Positions 1-7,472 of a stretch of 36,177 nt of DNA are shown here, in pieces. The notes under the pieces are model-generated. The model ran no database searches, was not told where the DNA came from, and saw only the letters and a list, made by a program, of their open reading frames with translations. Position 1 is the first letter of the stretch; the number at the start of each line of letters is the position of its first letter. The position numbers were made by a program, and so were the translations under genes. The DNA lies in IMG/VR virus record IMGVR_UViG_3300030098_002445, positions 1-36,177 of that record; one strand, 5' to 3'. The stretch comes from a virus.

Positions 1-71
1 TTTGCGGTGTGATGTTTAGCATGTCTGCTCAGTGCATTTTGCTGCCGTGTCGTTAATTTTTTTGCTGGCAT
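1..71 (-). CDS. 5' part of the 52-aa basic protein (complete copy at 35959-36117)
   Basis: This is the left-end fragment of the small basic gene that crosses the circular join. Its ATG (71-69) overlaps the TAA of the 35-aa gene at 71-178 in a TAATG arrangement, which suggests translational coupling. The frame runs off base 1 and is intact in the right-end copy. It is partial only because of where the circle was opened. Confidence 0.7.
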   Translation of the reverse strand, partial: MPAKKLTTRQQNALSRHAKHHTA

Positions 72-131
72 TAGCGACCTCGTTTTTTGCTCTTTGGCTT
101 GGCTTTGTTTTTAGCTTTAGTAGCAGCTTTC
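1..131. repeat. Direct terminal repeat, left copy
   Basis: Bases 1-131 are identical to bases 36047-36177, read base by base. The simplest reading is that the contig is circular and 131 bp were reported twice, giving a 36046-bp unit. An assembler overlap is more likely than a biological terminal repeat, because the repeat cuts through two small genes that are intact only if the ends are joined. Confidence 0.95.
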
Positions 132-178
132 TTACCTTTTGCAGTATATGGATATTTTTTTCCTCCAACCATTGGCAT
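71..178 (-). CDS. Small lysine-rich protein, 35 aa
   Basis: The frame reads MPMVGGKKYPYTAKGKKAAT and then a run of Lys, Ala and Arg, ending KKRGR. More than a third of the residues are basic and there is no hydrophobic segment. It follows the 131-aa membrane protein directly in the late transcript, and its stop overlaps the start of the next small basic gene (TAATG). Proteins of this kind occur in many marine phages near the lysis or fibre end of the late operon. A DNA-binding or internal virion role is only a guess. A second, truncated copy lies at 36117-36177 because of the terminal repeat. Confidence 0.7.
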   Translation of the reverse strand: MPMVGGKKYPYTAKGKKAATKAKNKAKPKSKKRGR

Positions 179-179
179 A

Positions 180-575
180 TCAGCCTCCTTGTTTAGGTTT
201 ACCTAAGTCTAATTTATCAAGTTGTCGCTCAATTCGCAATGCGCCTAATTCATTGTTTGCCACACTCAATAATGTGCCACCTATTATAGTCCCGTCTTTG
301 TCCGTTTCATACACATAAAAAGTGGTCGATGTCAACGATGTTTTACTGATTCTTGCAGGTCTACGTTCGCCACCTACCTGTATCCAACATGTCTGATTCT
401 CGTCATATTTACTGCCAAAAAACACCGCACATCCGGCCAGTATATTCTCTATGCTGTTTTTTAAAAACAACAAAGCAAAGCCAACTACAAACAACCAACT
501 ATATTGCTCTACCAGTAATCCAATGCCAGAGCTTTCAGAAAATCTTTGTAACGCTTCTGCGGCTTCTTTTTCCAT
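180..575 (-). CDS. Membrane-anchored protein with a C-terminal beta-rich domain, 131 aa
   Basis: Residues about 22-40 (LLVEQYSWLFVVGFALLFL) form one strong membrane segment. Residues about 55-120 look like a small beta-barrel domain, with alternating hydrophobic residues around CWIQVGGERRPARISKTS. The arrangement recalls the soluble part of a mechanosensitive-channel-like protein, but this is weak and I do not assign a function. It sits among holin candidates and small basic proteins at the end of the late operon, so a role in lysis or the virion membrane phase is possible. No good ribosome binding site precedes the ATG. The 5' end overlaps the 51-aa frame at 509-664. Confidence 0.75.
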   Translation of the reverse strand: MEKEAAEALQRFSESSGIGLLVEQYSWLFVVGFALLFLKNSIENILAGCAVFFGSKYDENQTCWIQVGGERRPARISKTSLTSTTFYVYETDKDGTIIGGTLLSVANNELGALRIERQLDKLDLGKPKQGG

Positions 576-664
576 TTTTTATCTAAGCGTTGTGTTGGGC
601 TACGCTTATCCTTTAGCTTTCTACGGTTTATTAACCGCTCAAGCCAACGCCAGAAGCGGTTCAT
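509..664 (-). CDS. Very basic small protein, 51 aa
   Basis: The ATG at 664 overlaps the TAA of the upstream gene as TAATG, the pattern used repeatedly in this operon, which is the main support. The protein begins MNRFWRWLERLINRRKLKDK and stays Lys/Arg-rich, with an amphipathic N-terminus. It shares 67 bases with the start of the 131-aa gene in another frame, a larger overlap than elsewhere. It could be a lysis accessory peptide or a chance frame; function unknown. Confidence 0.5.
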   Translation of the reverse strand: MNRFWRWLERLINRRKLKDKRSPTQRLDKKWKKKPQKRYKDFLKALALDYW

Positions 665-1101
665 TACGGTTTATTTGTGGCCTTATAAACTTCAGCAAAC
701 AGAACAGTGATAAACCATACAATAACTCCATATACGGCCTCATGTTCCCAAAATGCCTGCCACTTTTTATCGGCTCCATTTCGAGCAAAAGGAAAACCGA
801 TTGTATGCCACAACTGATACATAATCGTTACACATATAGCTGCTCCACCTGACCAGGCAGCGGCTTTCTTCGACTCATCAGCAGCTTTCTGTCTTCTACT
901 TAACGTAATAATAGACCGTTTAGCAGACTTTAGTTCGCCTTTTATTTCATCGCGGTCATGTTTATACCCTTTAGCCACGATGTTTTCACTTGCCACCATT
1001 TTACGCAAATGCTCGATTTCTTTAACCGCCTCAACGTATAAACGTCTCTGACGTTCTGCCGAAGGTATTTGCTCTGGTGGTGGATAAACTGCCGGACTCA
1101 T
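664..1101 (-). CDS. Coiled-coil protein with two membrane segments, holin candidate, 145 aa
   Basis: Residues about 15-75 are charged and helical with heptad-like spacing (IEHLRKMVASEN to KSAKRSIITLSRRQKAADES), typical of a coiled coil. Two hydrophobic segments follow at about 84-103 and 122-140. A soluble coiled coil before a two-span membrane domain fits a class II holin or another phage membrane protein. The gene lies downstream of the fibre genes and upstream of other small membrane proteins, where podoviruses often keep lysis genes. There is no direct proof of holin function; the M15 endolysin is far away at 24214-24639. Confidence 0.7.
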   Translation of the reverse strand: MSPAVYPPPEQIPSAERQRRLYVEAVKEIEHLRKMVASENIVAKGYKHDRDEIKGELKSAKRSIITLSRRQKAADESKKAAAWSGGAAICVTIMYQLWHTIGFPFARNGADKKWQAFWEHEAVYGVIVWFITVLFAEVYKATNKP

Positions 1102-1114
1102 AATGTTATCTCAC

Positions 1115-1459
1115 TTAATTTTTCCAAGGCGCATCTTGTCGCACAGCATTGTTTTTTTCAGCATAAAATTTTAATCCAACCCGATTGCCCATAGATCTGT
1201 ATAAACCTGTGTTTTTTACTAAAATTTCAACATGCTCTTTTGTTAAAGAATCAAAAGTCACAAAACCGTCTGGAGTTACGCCTTCTGGCACTGTCAAATA
1301 TACATCTTCTGTAATAGATGATGTGTTTGGTCCGTTTGTCATGGTCATCGTGCATTCCACGGCCGACACATAATTACTGACTGTATCTCCTGTGCCTAAT
1401 GTTATTGTTGGCAAAACAACTACAGTGTCACCAATGGTTAATGTGTATGTTGTAGCCAT
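1115..1459 (-). CDS. Putative tail-tip or fibre accessory protein, 114 aa
   Basis: The start overlaps the stop of the LamG-like gene (TGATG at 1459), so the two are probably translated together. The protein is rich in Thr, Val and Asn with alternating strands (MATTYTLTIGDTVVVLPTIT) and ends DAPWKN. It looks like a small all-beta virion protein. No enzymatic motif is visible. Its place after the fibre and LamG proteins suggests a partner or chaperone of the host-binding structure. Function unknown. Confidence 0.75.
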   Translation of the reverse strand: MATTYTLTIGDTVVVLPTITLGTGDTVSNYVSAVECTMTMTNGPNTSSITEDVYLTVPEGVTPDGFVTFDSLTKEHVEILVKNTGLYRSMGNRVGLKFYAEKNNAVRQDAPWKN

Positions 1460-2421
1460 CAGAAACCTCCTGTCATTGCGTATACACCCTGTTTGACAAA
1501 ATCAACTTCATCTTGGTAATGTGCGTAAATTTGCATTTCCTCTGCCGTTGTAATTAATCGGCTATACACAATCACAAAACAGAGTAGGCCGAAGCCACCA
1601 TAATCTCCAGTAGTATTGTCAGTGGAAAAATTGCCTATGTTATGAAACAGTTTTACGCTCTCTGCATCGGTCATATTACTGTTTGTAGATCCAGCTACTG
1701 GGCATGTATTAATTGAACATTGAAATGTTGGTGTATTTGAAGAGTCGGTAGACTGAGTTCTCCACGTAATCATATTAGCCACATTTTCAGAGTCAGGGCC
1801 AAACTCAGGTTGCCTGTTTTGAGGGTGATCTCCACCATGTGCGCCCCATTGATCTGGCAGTCTCGTTCCACCATTATAAACGAATATCTGACGAGTGTTT
1901 GACGAAGATCCTAATTGCCATTTATATCCAATAGATTTTTTTTGGCTCAAGGCAATTCGGGTAACATAATCATCATTACCTTTTGCAACTCGCATAGGGC
2001 CACGATACCAGCCCATTACTACGGTATTAGCAGCATTACGAGTAACTCCACCACTGTTATACGCCATGTAAGATGTTGTGTTGGCAGAAAAATCAAAATA
2101 TGCTGGCGCACCCCCTGTCGCTGATGTAAACGAGGTTGCATTAACCGTAAAATCGTAATTGCCAGCTAAATCGCTCCATGTAGTGCCTGATCCACCATAA
2201 CTGGATGAGTCATTAGCGTCCAGATGTAACACTTTGCCCGAAGATGGTATGTCCTTTGGGAAATCACTACCACCACCAACCTCAACCCAGGCTCCATTAA
2301 CCCTTGAATACAATTTATTATCACTTGTATTATAATACATTTGTCCGTTAGTAGGCGTTGGGCTTGTTGGAGCAGAACTTGCTGACCCTATTATAATTTG
2401 ACCTTTTAAAAATCCACTCAT
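1459..2421 (-). CDS. Tail-tip protein with LamG-like (concanavalin A fold) domain, 320 aa
   Basis: Residues 1-51 are a short adhesin-attachment module (PTPTNGQMYYNTSDNKLYSR, then VNGAWVEVGGG). A LamG/concanavalin-like region follows from about residue 58, starting IPSSGKVLHLDANDSSSYGG and including a TWSDLAG strand, a pattern common in phage and bacterial proteins that bind sugars. This suggests a receptor-binding role at the tail tip. The N-terminal module is a diverged copy of the whole 47-aa protein encoded just upstream (2423-2566), so the two probably arose by duplication. The ATG gives the standard module start. Confidence 0.8.
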   Translation of the reverse strand: MSGFLKGQIIIGSASSAPTSPTPTNGQMYYNTSDNKLYSRVNGAWVEVGGGSDFPKDIPSSGKVLHLDANDSSSYGGSGTTWSDLAGNYDFTVNATSFTSATGGAPAYFDFSANTTSYMAYNSGGVTRNAANTVVMGWYRGPMRVAKGNDDYVTRIALSQKKSIGYKWQLGSSSNTRQIFVYNGGTRLPDQWGAHGGDHPQNRQPEFGPDSENVANMITWRTQSTDSSNTPTFQCSINTCPVAGSTNSNMTDAESVKLFHNIGNFSTDNTTGDYGGFGLLCFVIVYSRLITTAEEMQIYAHYQDEVDFVKQGVYAMTGGF

Positions 2422-2422
2422 A

Positions 2423-2566
2423 TCAACCTGCTATCGCTACCCACGCACTGTTAATACGTGCGTACAGTTTGTTTTGTGTTGTGTCGTAATAAAGTTGCCC
2501 ATTTGTTGGTGTAGGCGAAGTGGGTGCAGAAGACAAACTACCTACAATGAGTTGCCCCTTTAACAT
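2423..2566 (-). CDS. Stand-alone fibre-attachment module, 47 aa
   Basis: The frame starts MLKGQLIVGSLSSAPTSPTP and ends SAWVAIAG. Almost every residue aligns with the first 50 residues of the next gene (1459-2421), so it is a free-standing copy of that N-terminal module. Its ATG lies inside the stop region of the tail fibre (7-bp overlap), and its stop is 2 bp from the LamG gene. It may be a tail-tip adaptor or the remnant of an adhesin whose distal domain was lost or swapped. Confidence 0.75.
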   Translation of the reverse strand: MLKGQLIVGSLSSAPTSPTPTNGQLYYDTTQNKLYARINSAWVAIAG

Positions 2567-4740
2567 TTACATTGCTCCTTTAATTTATCAATTTGTTCCT
2601 GTTGCTCTTTAATCGCCTCTATTAATAATCCGACCATGTTGCCATATGCTACTGTTTTTAGACCGTCATGGTTTTCGCTTACCGCTTGAGTTAGACCAGC
2701 GGCTTCAACTTCTTGAGCTATGACACCTACGCTTTCTTTGTCAGGCGTATCTTTCTTGTTAAACGTGACACCACGTATTTTAGATACAATTTCTAAAGCA
2801 TTTTCTATGGTTTTAATGTTTTCTTTAGTGCGGATGTCAGAAGTGCTTTCTATATCACCTGCACCAGTAAAAGCCCCTGCTGATGTAATCCTAAACCGCT
2901 CTGTGGCTTCCGCTGACGTATTCGTGCTAAATACAATAGCTGTAGAATTGTTATCAGCCGCAAAAGTAGCTTCCGCTTCTGCATGTATTCTTGCTCCAAC
3001 TAATATCGCATCTGTCCCACCTGCCTCTAATGGAGCCTGAAAGTCTATTTGTCCTATGCGGTCATTGTCGTTTATGTCTGTTAATGCAGTAGAAAGTAAA
3101 AGAGTCCCTTGTGATGTAGCTGAGTCTGCGGATTTGCCTCTTAGCTCTAACGTATCCGCTGATTCATCCCACAACATATACGCCCCTGCACTTGCCCCAA
3201 AAAACTTTACGTCTACGCCAGTGTCATCAACTCCTGTTGTCACAGTGCCTGTAAAAGTTTTGTTGCCTGTAAAAGTCTGTGTGCCTGATAGATGGGCAGT
3301 GTCAGCATCCAAATATGCAGACGCTATGACCGCTCCATTCCACGTTTTATTAGTAAGCGTATCCGTAGTTGCCCTACCGATCAGAGTGTCTGTCGATGCA
3401 GGTAATGTCAGCGTTACATTGCCACTAAACGCACTGTGTGCAGGTGCCTGGATTTGAGCGTAATGTGCATTGGATGATTCACAATAAAACTTAATAGTAG
3501 ATTGTGTGCCACCATTTTTTAGCGCAATATCTCCCTGAGATATGACTACTCCGTTTGTGCTTCCACCATCCACACCCAACGTGCCAACGCCAGAAATATT
3601 ATTAGAATCGTCAATAATAACTCCAGAATTTTGTCCCGTTTTTCCACCCGTTCCGTCAAAACGAACAATAGCATTATCAGTTGATGACCCAGGGCCAAAA
3701 AAATCGCCTACTCCAGTTCCACTAACAGCCGACCATTCAGGGATGGAAGAGCCTTGTTTTAAAAAATGCCCTGCCGTCCCTTTGCCAAGTCGTGCGAGGT
3801 GTCCACTTGAGTTACGGTAGTATATGTCACCTGTAGCGTCCGATCCTACCGCTAATCCAAAATTTGTAAAAATCACATCATCGGCAGATTCATCAATTAA
3901 CACACTCGATCCGCTTGTAGCTCCAAAAAACTTGACATCATAGCCTGTATCATCGACTCCAACTGTTACCGTTCCGTCAATTTGAACTGCCCCATCTATA
4001 TCTACTGCATCTAAGTTAGTTATCCCGTCTATGTCGGCATTTCCACTGACATCCAGTGAGCCAAAATCACCTTCACCAGCTACAGTGATACCAGCAGCTC
4101 CATCTAATACCGTTAATCCTACCGCATCTCCGTTGTCCGTAAACTTTAAATCCTTACCGTTTGTAATTAGTTTAATCGTAACATCGCCTGAGTTGCTCTC
4201 TGTTATGCTTAAAACGGACGTTCCCGCATCTTTGAAGGTAAACACGCCAGTATGAGCATCGAGCGTTAGAGCGTCTCCTGAGTCGATAACAATCGGATTT
4301 CCGGCTAATGTAGCACCTGTAGTTCCATCGTGCGTAATGGAAAAATCAGACCCTGCACCTAACGACAATACGGCAGAATCACTTAACAATTTTAAATCAT
4401 CACCGATAATTGCATCCAGTGCTACGGATAAACCACCATCTGTTTGTAATGACCCGTCTGTTGTTGATGTAGCATTGGTCGTATTGTCTGTTTTTAGCAA
4501 CCCTGATACCGTAAGGTTGTTTAACTGGTTTGAAGACGATGTGTCATCAAGGTCTCGAGAACCGTCTACAACTAACGCCTTAGAAGCAGTAACCTGGCCG
4601 GCTGTTACGCCCAAGTTAGAAGCATCCAAACCGCCATTTATAGCTGACGATGTAAGTAGGTTGTCAAATTCGTTATTAAGCTGTGCAGCAGTTAAAACCG
4701 CACCTGATGCAAATGTATGTACCCTTGATACAGTACCCAT
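2560..4740 (-). CDS. Tail fibre with C-terminal S74 intramolecular chaperone domain, 726 aa
   Basis: The last 95 residues (from about 632) are a peptidase S74/endosialidase chaperone domain. They include SDIRTKENIKTIENALEIV and VGVIAQEVEAAG, and end in a coiled-coil tail (AIKEQQEQIDKLKEQ). In this family the domain trimerises the fibre and then cleaves itself off at the Ser of the SD pair. The shaft is Gly/Asp/Thr-rich and carries two copies of a module with VGVDDTGYDVKFFGA or TGVDDTGVDVKFFGA followed by a DESAD segment (about residues 255-295 and 500-540). The N-terminus would join the tail. A LamG-like tip gene follows. Confidence 0.9.
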   Translation of the reverse strand: MGTVSRVHTFASGAVLTAAQLNNEFDNLLTSSAINGGLDASNLGVTAGQVTASKALVVDGSRDLDDTSSSNQLNNLTVSGLLKTDNTTNATSTTDGSLQTDGGLSVALDAIIGDDLKLLSDSAVLSLGAGSDFSITHDGTTGATLAGNPIVIDSGDALTLDAHTGVFTFKDAGTSVLSITESNSGDVTIKLITNGKDLKFTDNGDAVGLTVLDGAAGITVAGEGDFGSLDVSGNADIDGITNLDAVDIDGAVQIDGTVTVGVDDTGYDVKFFGATSGSSVLIDESADDVIFTNFGLAVGSDATGDIYYRNSSGHLARLGKGTAGHFLKQGSSIPEWSAVSGTGVGDFFGPGSSTDNAIVRFDGTGGKTGQNSGVIIDDSNNISGVGTLGVDGGSTNGVVISQGDIALKNGGTQSTIKFYCESSNAHYAQIQAPAHSAFSGNVTLTLPASTDTLIGRATTDTLTNKTWNGAVIASAYLDADTAHLSGTQTFTGNKTFTGTVTTGVDDTGVDVKFFGASAGAYMLWDESADTLELRGKSADSATSQGTLLLSTALTDINDNDRIGQIDFQAPLEAGGTDAILVGARIHAEAEATFAADNNSTAIVFSTNTSAEATERFRITSAGAFTGAGDIESTSDIRTKENIKTIENALEIVSKIRGVTFNKKDTPDKESVGVIAQEVEAAGLTQAVSENHDGLKTVAYGNMVGLLIEAIKEQQEQIDKLKEQCKC

Positions 4741-4743
4741 TAT

Positions 4744-7467
4744 CTACCTCTGTGTCTGTCCTAATGTGGAAAGTAAATTTCTTCGTTCCTGGGCCTCTTC
4801 ACCCTGCTCTTCTGCTGTCACAGCCGACCTGCCAAACCTTGCTGCCGTTCTTGGCCTTGTTACCCTTGTTCTTCCTACATAATCGCTTGCTGCCCGATAA
4901 CCACCGCCTACTAAATTGCGTAAAGCCTTTTTTTGGTTCTCGTCTAAATTACCAAGACCCTCTTGATCCATCCTTCTGGCATCATTAAGGACACTTTCTG
5001 CATCGTTTGGAGTAACATCCTTGGGGTTCTTTTTAAACTTTTCAGCAGCCATTTTACGCAAATCATCGGTTATTTTAACGCCTCTACCAGTAACTTTTCT
5101 GCCAAACTTACCAACATCTCCAGCTATCTTACTTGCATTTCCTGGAGTGTAAAGGTAGGAAAGCAACATACCTCCATATCTTGGGCTAAAGCTGGCAAGA
5201 GCAACCGGAGCCATAATAGAGTTTAAGATATTAAAGCCTACAACCCCACGACCTATATTACTAATCTCAGATCGAACAACAAGGCCACCACCAAACACTG
5301 GACGCATGGCAAATCCGGCTATTTTGGGTATTAATGTTTTGTTTCCGGTTGCCTCAAGAATTTCTATAAGGTTCTGCATACCCAACTCTTTGTCATTGTC
5401 TCCAAAAGCATCTAACGTCTTTTTAAGAGCTTCTGTTGGGTTACCTTCGTTGCGAATAACTTCAAAATCAGTTCCACCAAACTTCTTTTGTGCGCCTTTT
5501 ACTCCTAATGTTTGCTGTATTCTTCTAATTCTTTCAACATTTCTTTCGTATTCAGCCATTGCCTTTATGTAAACATTTTCTCTTGCAGCCCCAAACTGTG
5601 CGGTTCCTTCTGGATCAACATTAATAGTTCTATCTGGCTTTACTTTTAACTTTTCAATATTTGCCGGATCTAAATACGCATTTTCAATTCTTTTGTATAC
5701 TACTTTTCTTAATGCAACTAAAGCTGCCTGAGACTCGCCTTCTGCTCTTGGAATAAGGTCATCTATTGTTCTTTTCTTTTTGTCTAAGTCAAAAACGCTC
5801 ATTTCGTCTTCTAAATTTAAAATATCTTCGTAGATGTCTTTAACATTTTTTCTGCTAACAGCTTGATCTGGAAGTTCAGCTATAGCACTGCCTTCTAAGT
5901 CAATTTCAATTTTATCTCTGTCACGAACTGTTACTAATCGTTCTGTTTTTGTTCCTAATGGGCCAAGGACTGCTTCTGATCTTGTTTGCTCTATTGGCCT
6001 AAGTATTCGTATCCCAAACTCATTAGGCACTGTCCTACCTAAATCATCCATTGGAACTGTTTCTAACTCATCGGCAATGTTGCCTGACCTTGCAATAACG
6101 TCATCCATTTGCAATGCGTCTCTGGTTGCTCTGGAAGCCTCTTTTAATCCACCTGTTCCTTCAACATATTTATTTACCTCGCCAACAAGCTCATCTGCAA
6201 TCTCTTCTCCAACAGATTTTACGCCTGTCTCTAACTTGCGGTTAGCTGCTTCAAGCATTATTTCTCGAGCAGCTTTACCGTCTTTTTTTGATGACATTCG
6301 GCTAATATCAACTATTTGGTTTATTAATTGAGAACCAAGACCTGTAGTAAAACCCATCCATTGAGAAACAAGACCATCAAACACACCTCTTGTTGTAGCA
6401 TCTTTTATGTTGCCACCTGATATTTCGTCAGCAACTGCTCCAAGCTTTTCATCTGTTACTTTTTGTGCATCTCTTGTTGCTTTTTTTAACGTATCCAAAG
6501 CACCAGAAGATGTTTCTTTAGCAGCCTCTTTAGTTCTGTTAAACATTCCGTTCCATCTGTTCATCATATCTGGAGCAGCCATGTCAGCAACGCCCTTCAT
6601 AGCCTCTACAGCATCATTCATAACCTGTTCAGCAGAAGAACCTTTATAACGAGCTTTAATAGGCTCTATGACTATTTTATTGCCAGCAGCTTTAGCTCCA
6701 CCTAATGCAAGTTTCCCTGTTCCTATTGCCGCTTTACCGCCTAATACAGCACCAATTCCGGCTGCCTTTAATCCGGCTCTTGGAACAAATGAACCAGGAT
6801 CGAAAGCCTGAGAAATCTGACCTGCTTTATCAGCACCTCGAGCTAACTTTTCAGCACCAGCAGTAAAGCCAGGCATAGATTTTCTTCTTTCGCTTCTTCT
6901 TACAGCCGCTTTTTTTCTTTGAGCTATTTTGCCTGCTTTACTTAATCTGGGCATCACTCTTGCCCCAGAAGCTATTTTACCTGCCGTTGAAAGACCTTTA
7001 GCAACAGCACCTGTCCCTCCAGCAAGAAATCCTAACGCATCAAGAGGACGTTCCTGTAACCCCCTTGCAGAAAAAGACTCACCAATACCTTCAGCCATTT
7101 GCGAAGCAAGACGCTTGTTCTCAGGGCTAATGTCAGTGCCTAAAAGATGCTCAACACCACCAGCAGCACCTCTACCAATAGCTTCGGCTGTATCAATAGG
7201 GTTGAACACCGCAGTAGCTAAATCTTCTACCACATTCTTAGCACTCGATGGTATGTTGCCCAATGTCTTTAATACGTTAAAACCCTCTTCCGGATCATAT
7301 TTAAAAGAAGCTCGATCTTCTTCTTCTCTAATCTGAATATTAGCTTTATCGCCAAACTTTTCAGAAACTTGTATCCCTAAAGACTCATTATCCCTGTCAT
7401 TATACTCAGGATTTTTCCTTTTATAAGCCTCGCCAAGTTCAGCATATGTATCAAATCGTATTGCCAT
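4744..7467 (-). CDS. Putative internal virion / DNA ejection protein, 907 aa
   Basis: A long protein with charged helical stretches and several small Ala/Gly-rich hydrophobic segments: about 90-115, 145-165, 235-265 (GLKAAGIGAVLGGKAAIGTG) and 740-780 (GGLVVRSEISNIGRGVVGFN). The gene lies between the fibre and another very large protein. Podovirus ejection proteins occupy this place and pass into the host envelope with the DNA. No lytic transglycosylase motif was seen. The family cannot be named from sequence alone. It is the last of three large proteins (917, 1000 and 907 aa) before the fibre. Confidence 0.7.
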   Translation of the reverse strand: MAIRFDTYAELGEAYKRKNPEYNDRDNESLGIQVSEKFGDKANIQIREEEDRASFKYDPEEGFNVLKTLGNIPSSAKNVVEDLATAVFNPIDTAEAIGRGAAGGVEHLLGTDISPENKRLASQMAEGIGESFSARGLQERPLDALGFLAGGTGAVAKGLSTAGKIASGARVMPRLSKAGKIAQRKKAAVRRSERRKSMPGFTAGAEKLARGADKAGQISQAFDPGSFVPRAGLKAAGIGAVLGGKAAIGTGKLALGGAKAAGNKIVIEPIKARYKGSSAEQVMNDAVEAMKGVADMAAPDMMNRWNGMFNRTKEAAKETSSGALDTLKKATRDAQKVTDEKLGAVADEISGGNIKDATTRGVFDGLVSQWMGFTTGLGSQLINQIVDISRMSSKKDGKAAREIMLEAANRKLETGVKSVGEEIADELVGEVNKYVEGTGGLKEASRATRDALQMDDVIARSGNIADELETVPMDDLGRTVPNEFGIRILRPIEQTRSEAVLGPLGTKTERLVTVRDRDKIEIDLEGSAIAELPDQAVSRKNVKDIYEDILNLEDEMSVFDLDKKKRTIDDLIPRAEGESQAALVALRKVVYKRIENAYLDPANIEKLKVKPDRTINVDPEGTAQFGAARENVYIKAMAEYERNVERIRRIQQTLGVKGAQKKFGGTDFEVIRNEGNPTEALKKTLDAFGDNDKELGMQNLIEILEATGNKTLIPKIAGFAMRPVFGGGLVVRSEISNIGRGVVGFNILNSIMAPVALASFSPRYGGMLLSYLYTPGNASKIAGDVGKFGRKVTGRGVKITDDLRKMAAEKFKKNPKDVTPNDAESVLNDARRMDQEGLGNLDENQKKALRNLVGGGYRAASDYVGRTRVTRPRTAARFGRSAVTAEEQGEEAQERRNLLSTLGQTQR

Positions 7468-7472
7468 AGTTA

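Noticed and set aside
2720-4882. Several plus-strand frames opposite the fibre and ejection genes
   Set aside because: They mirror the minus-strand coding frames (Val/Ser/Pro-rich) and lack ribosome sites.
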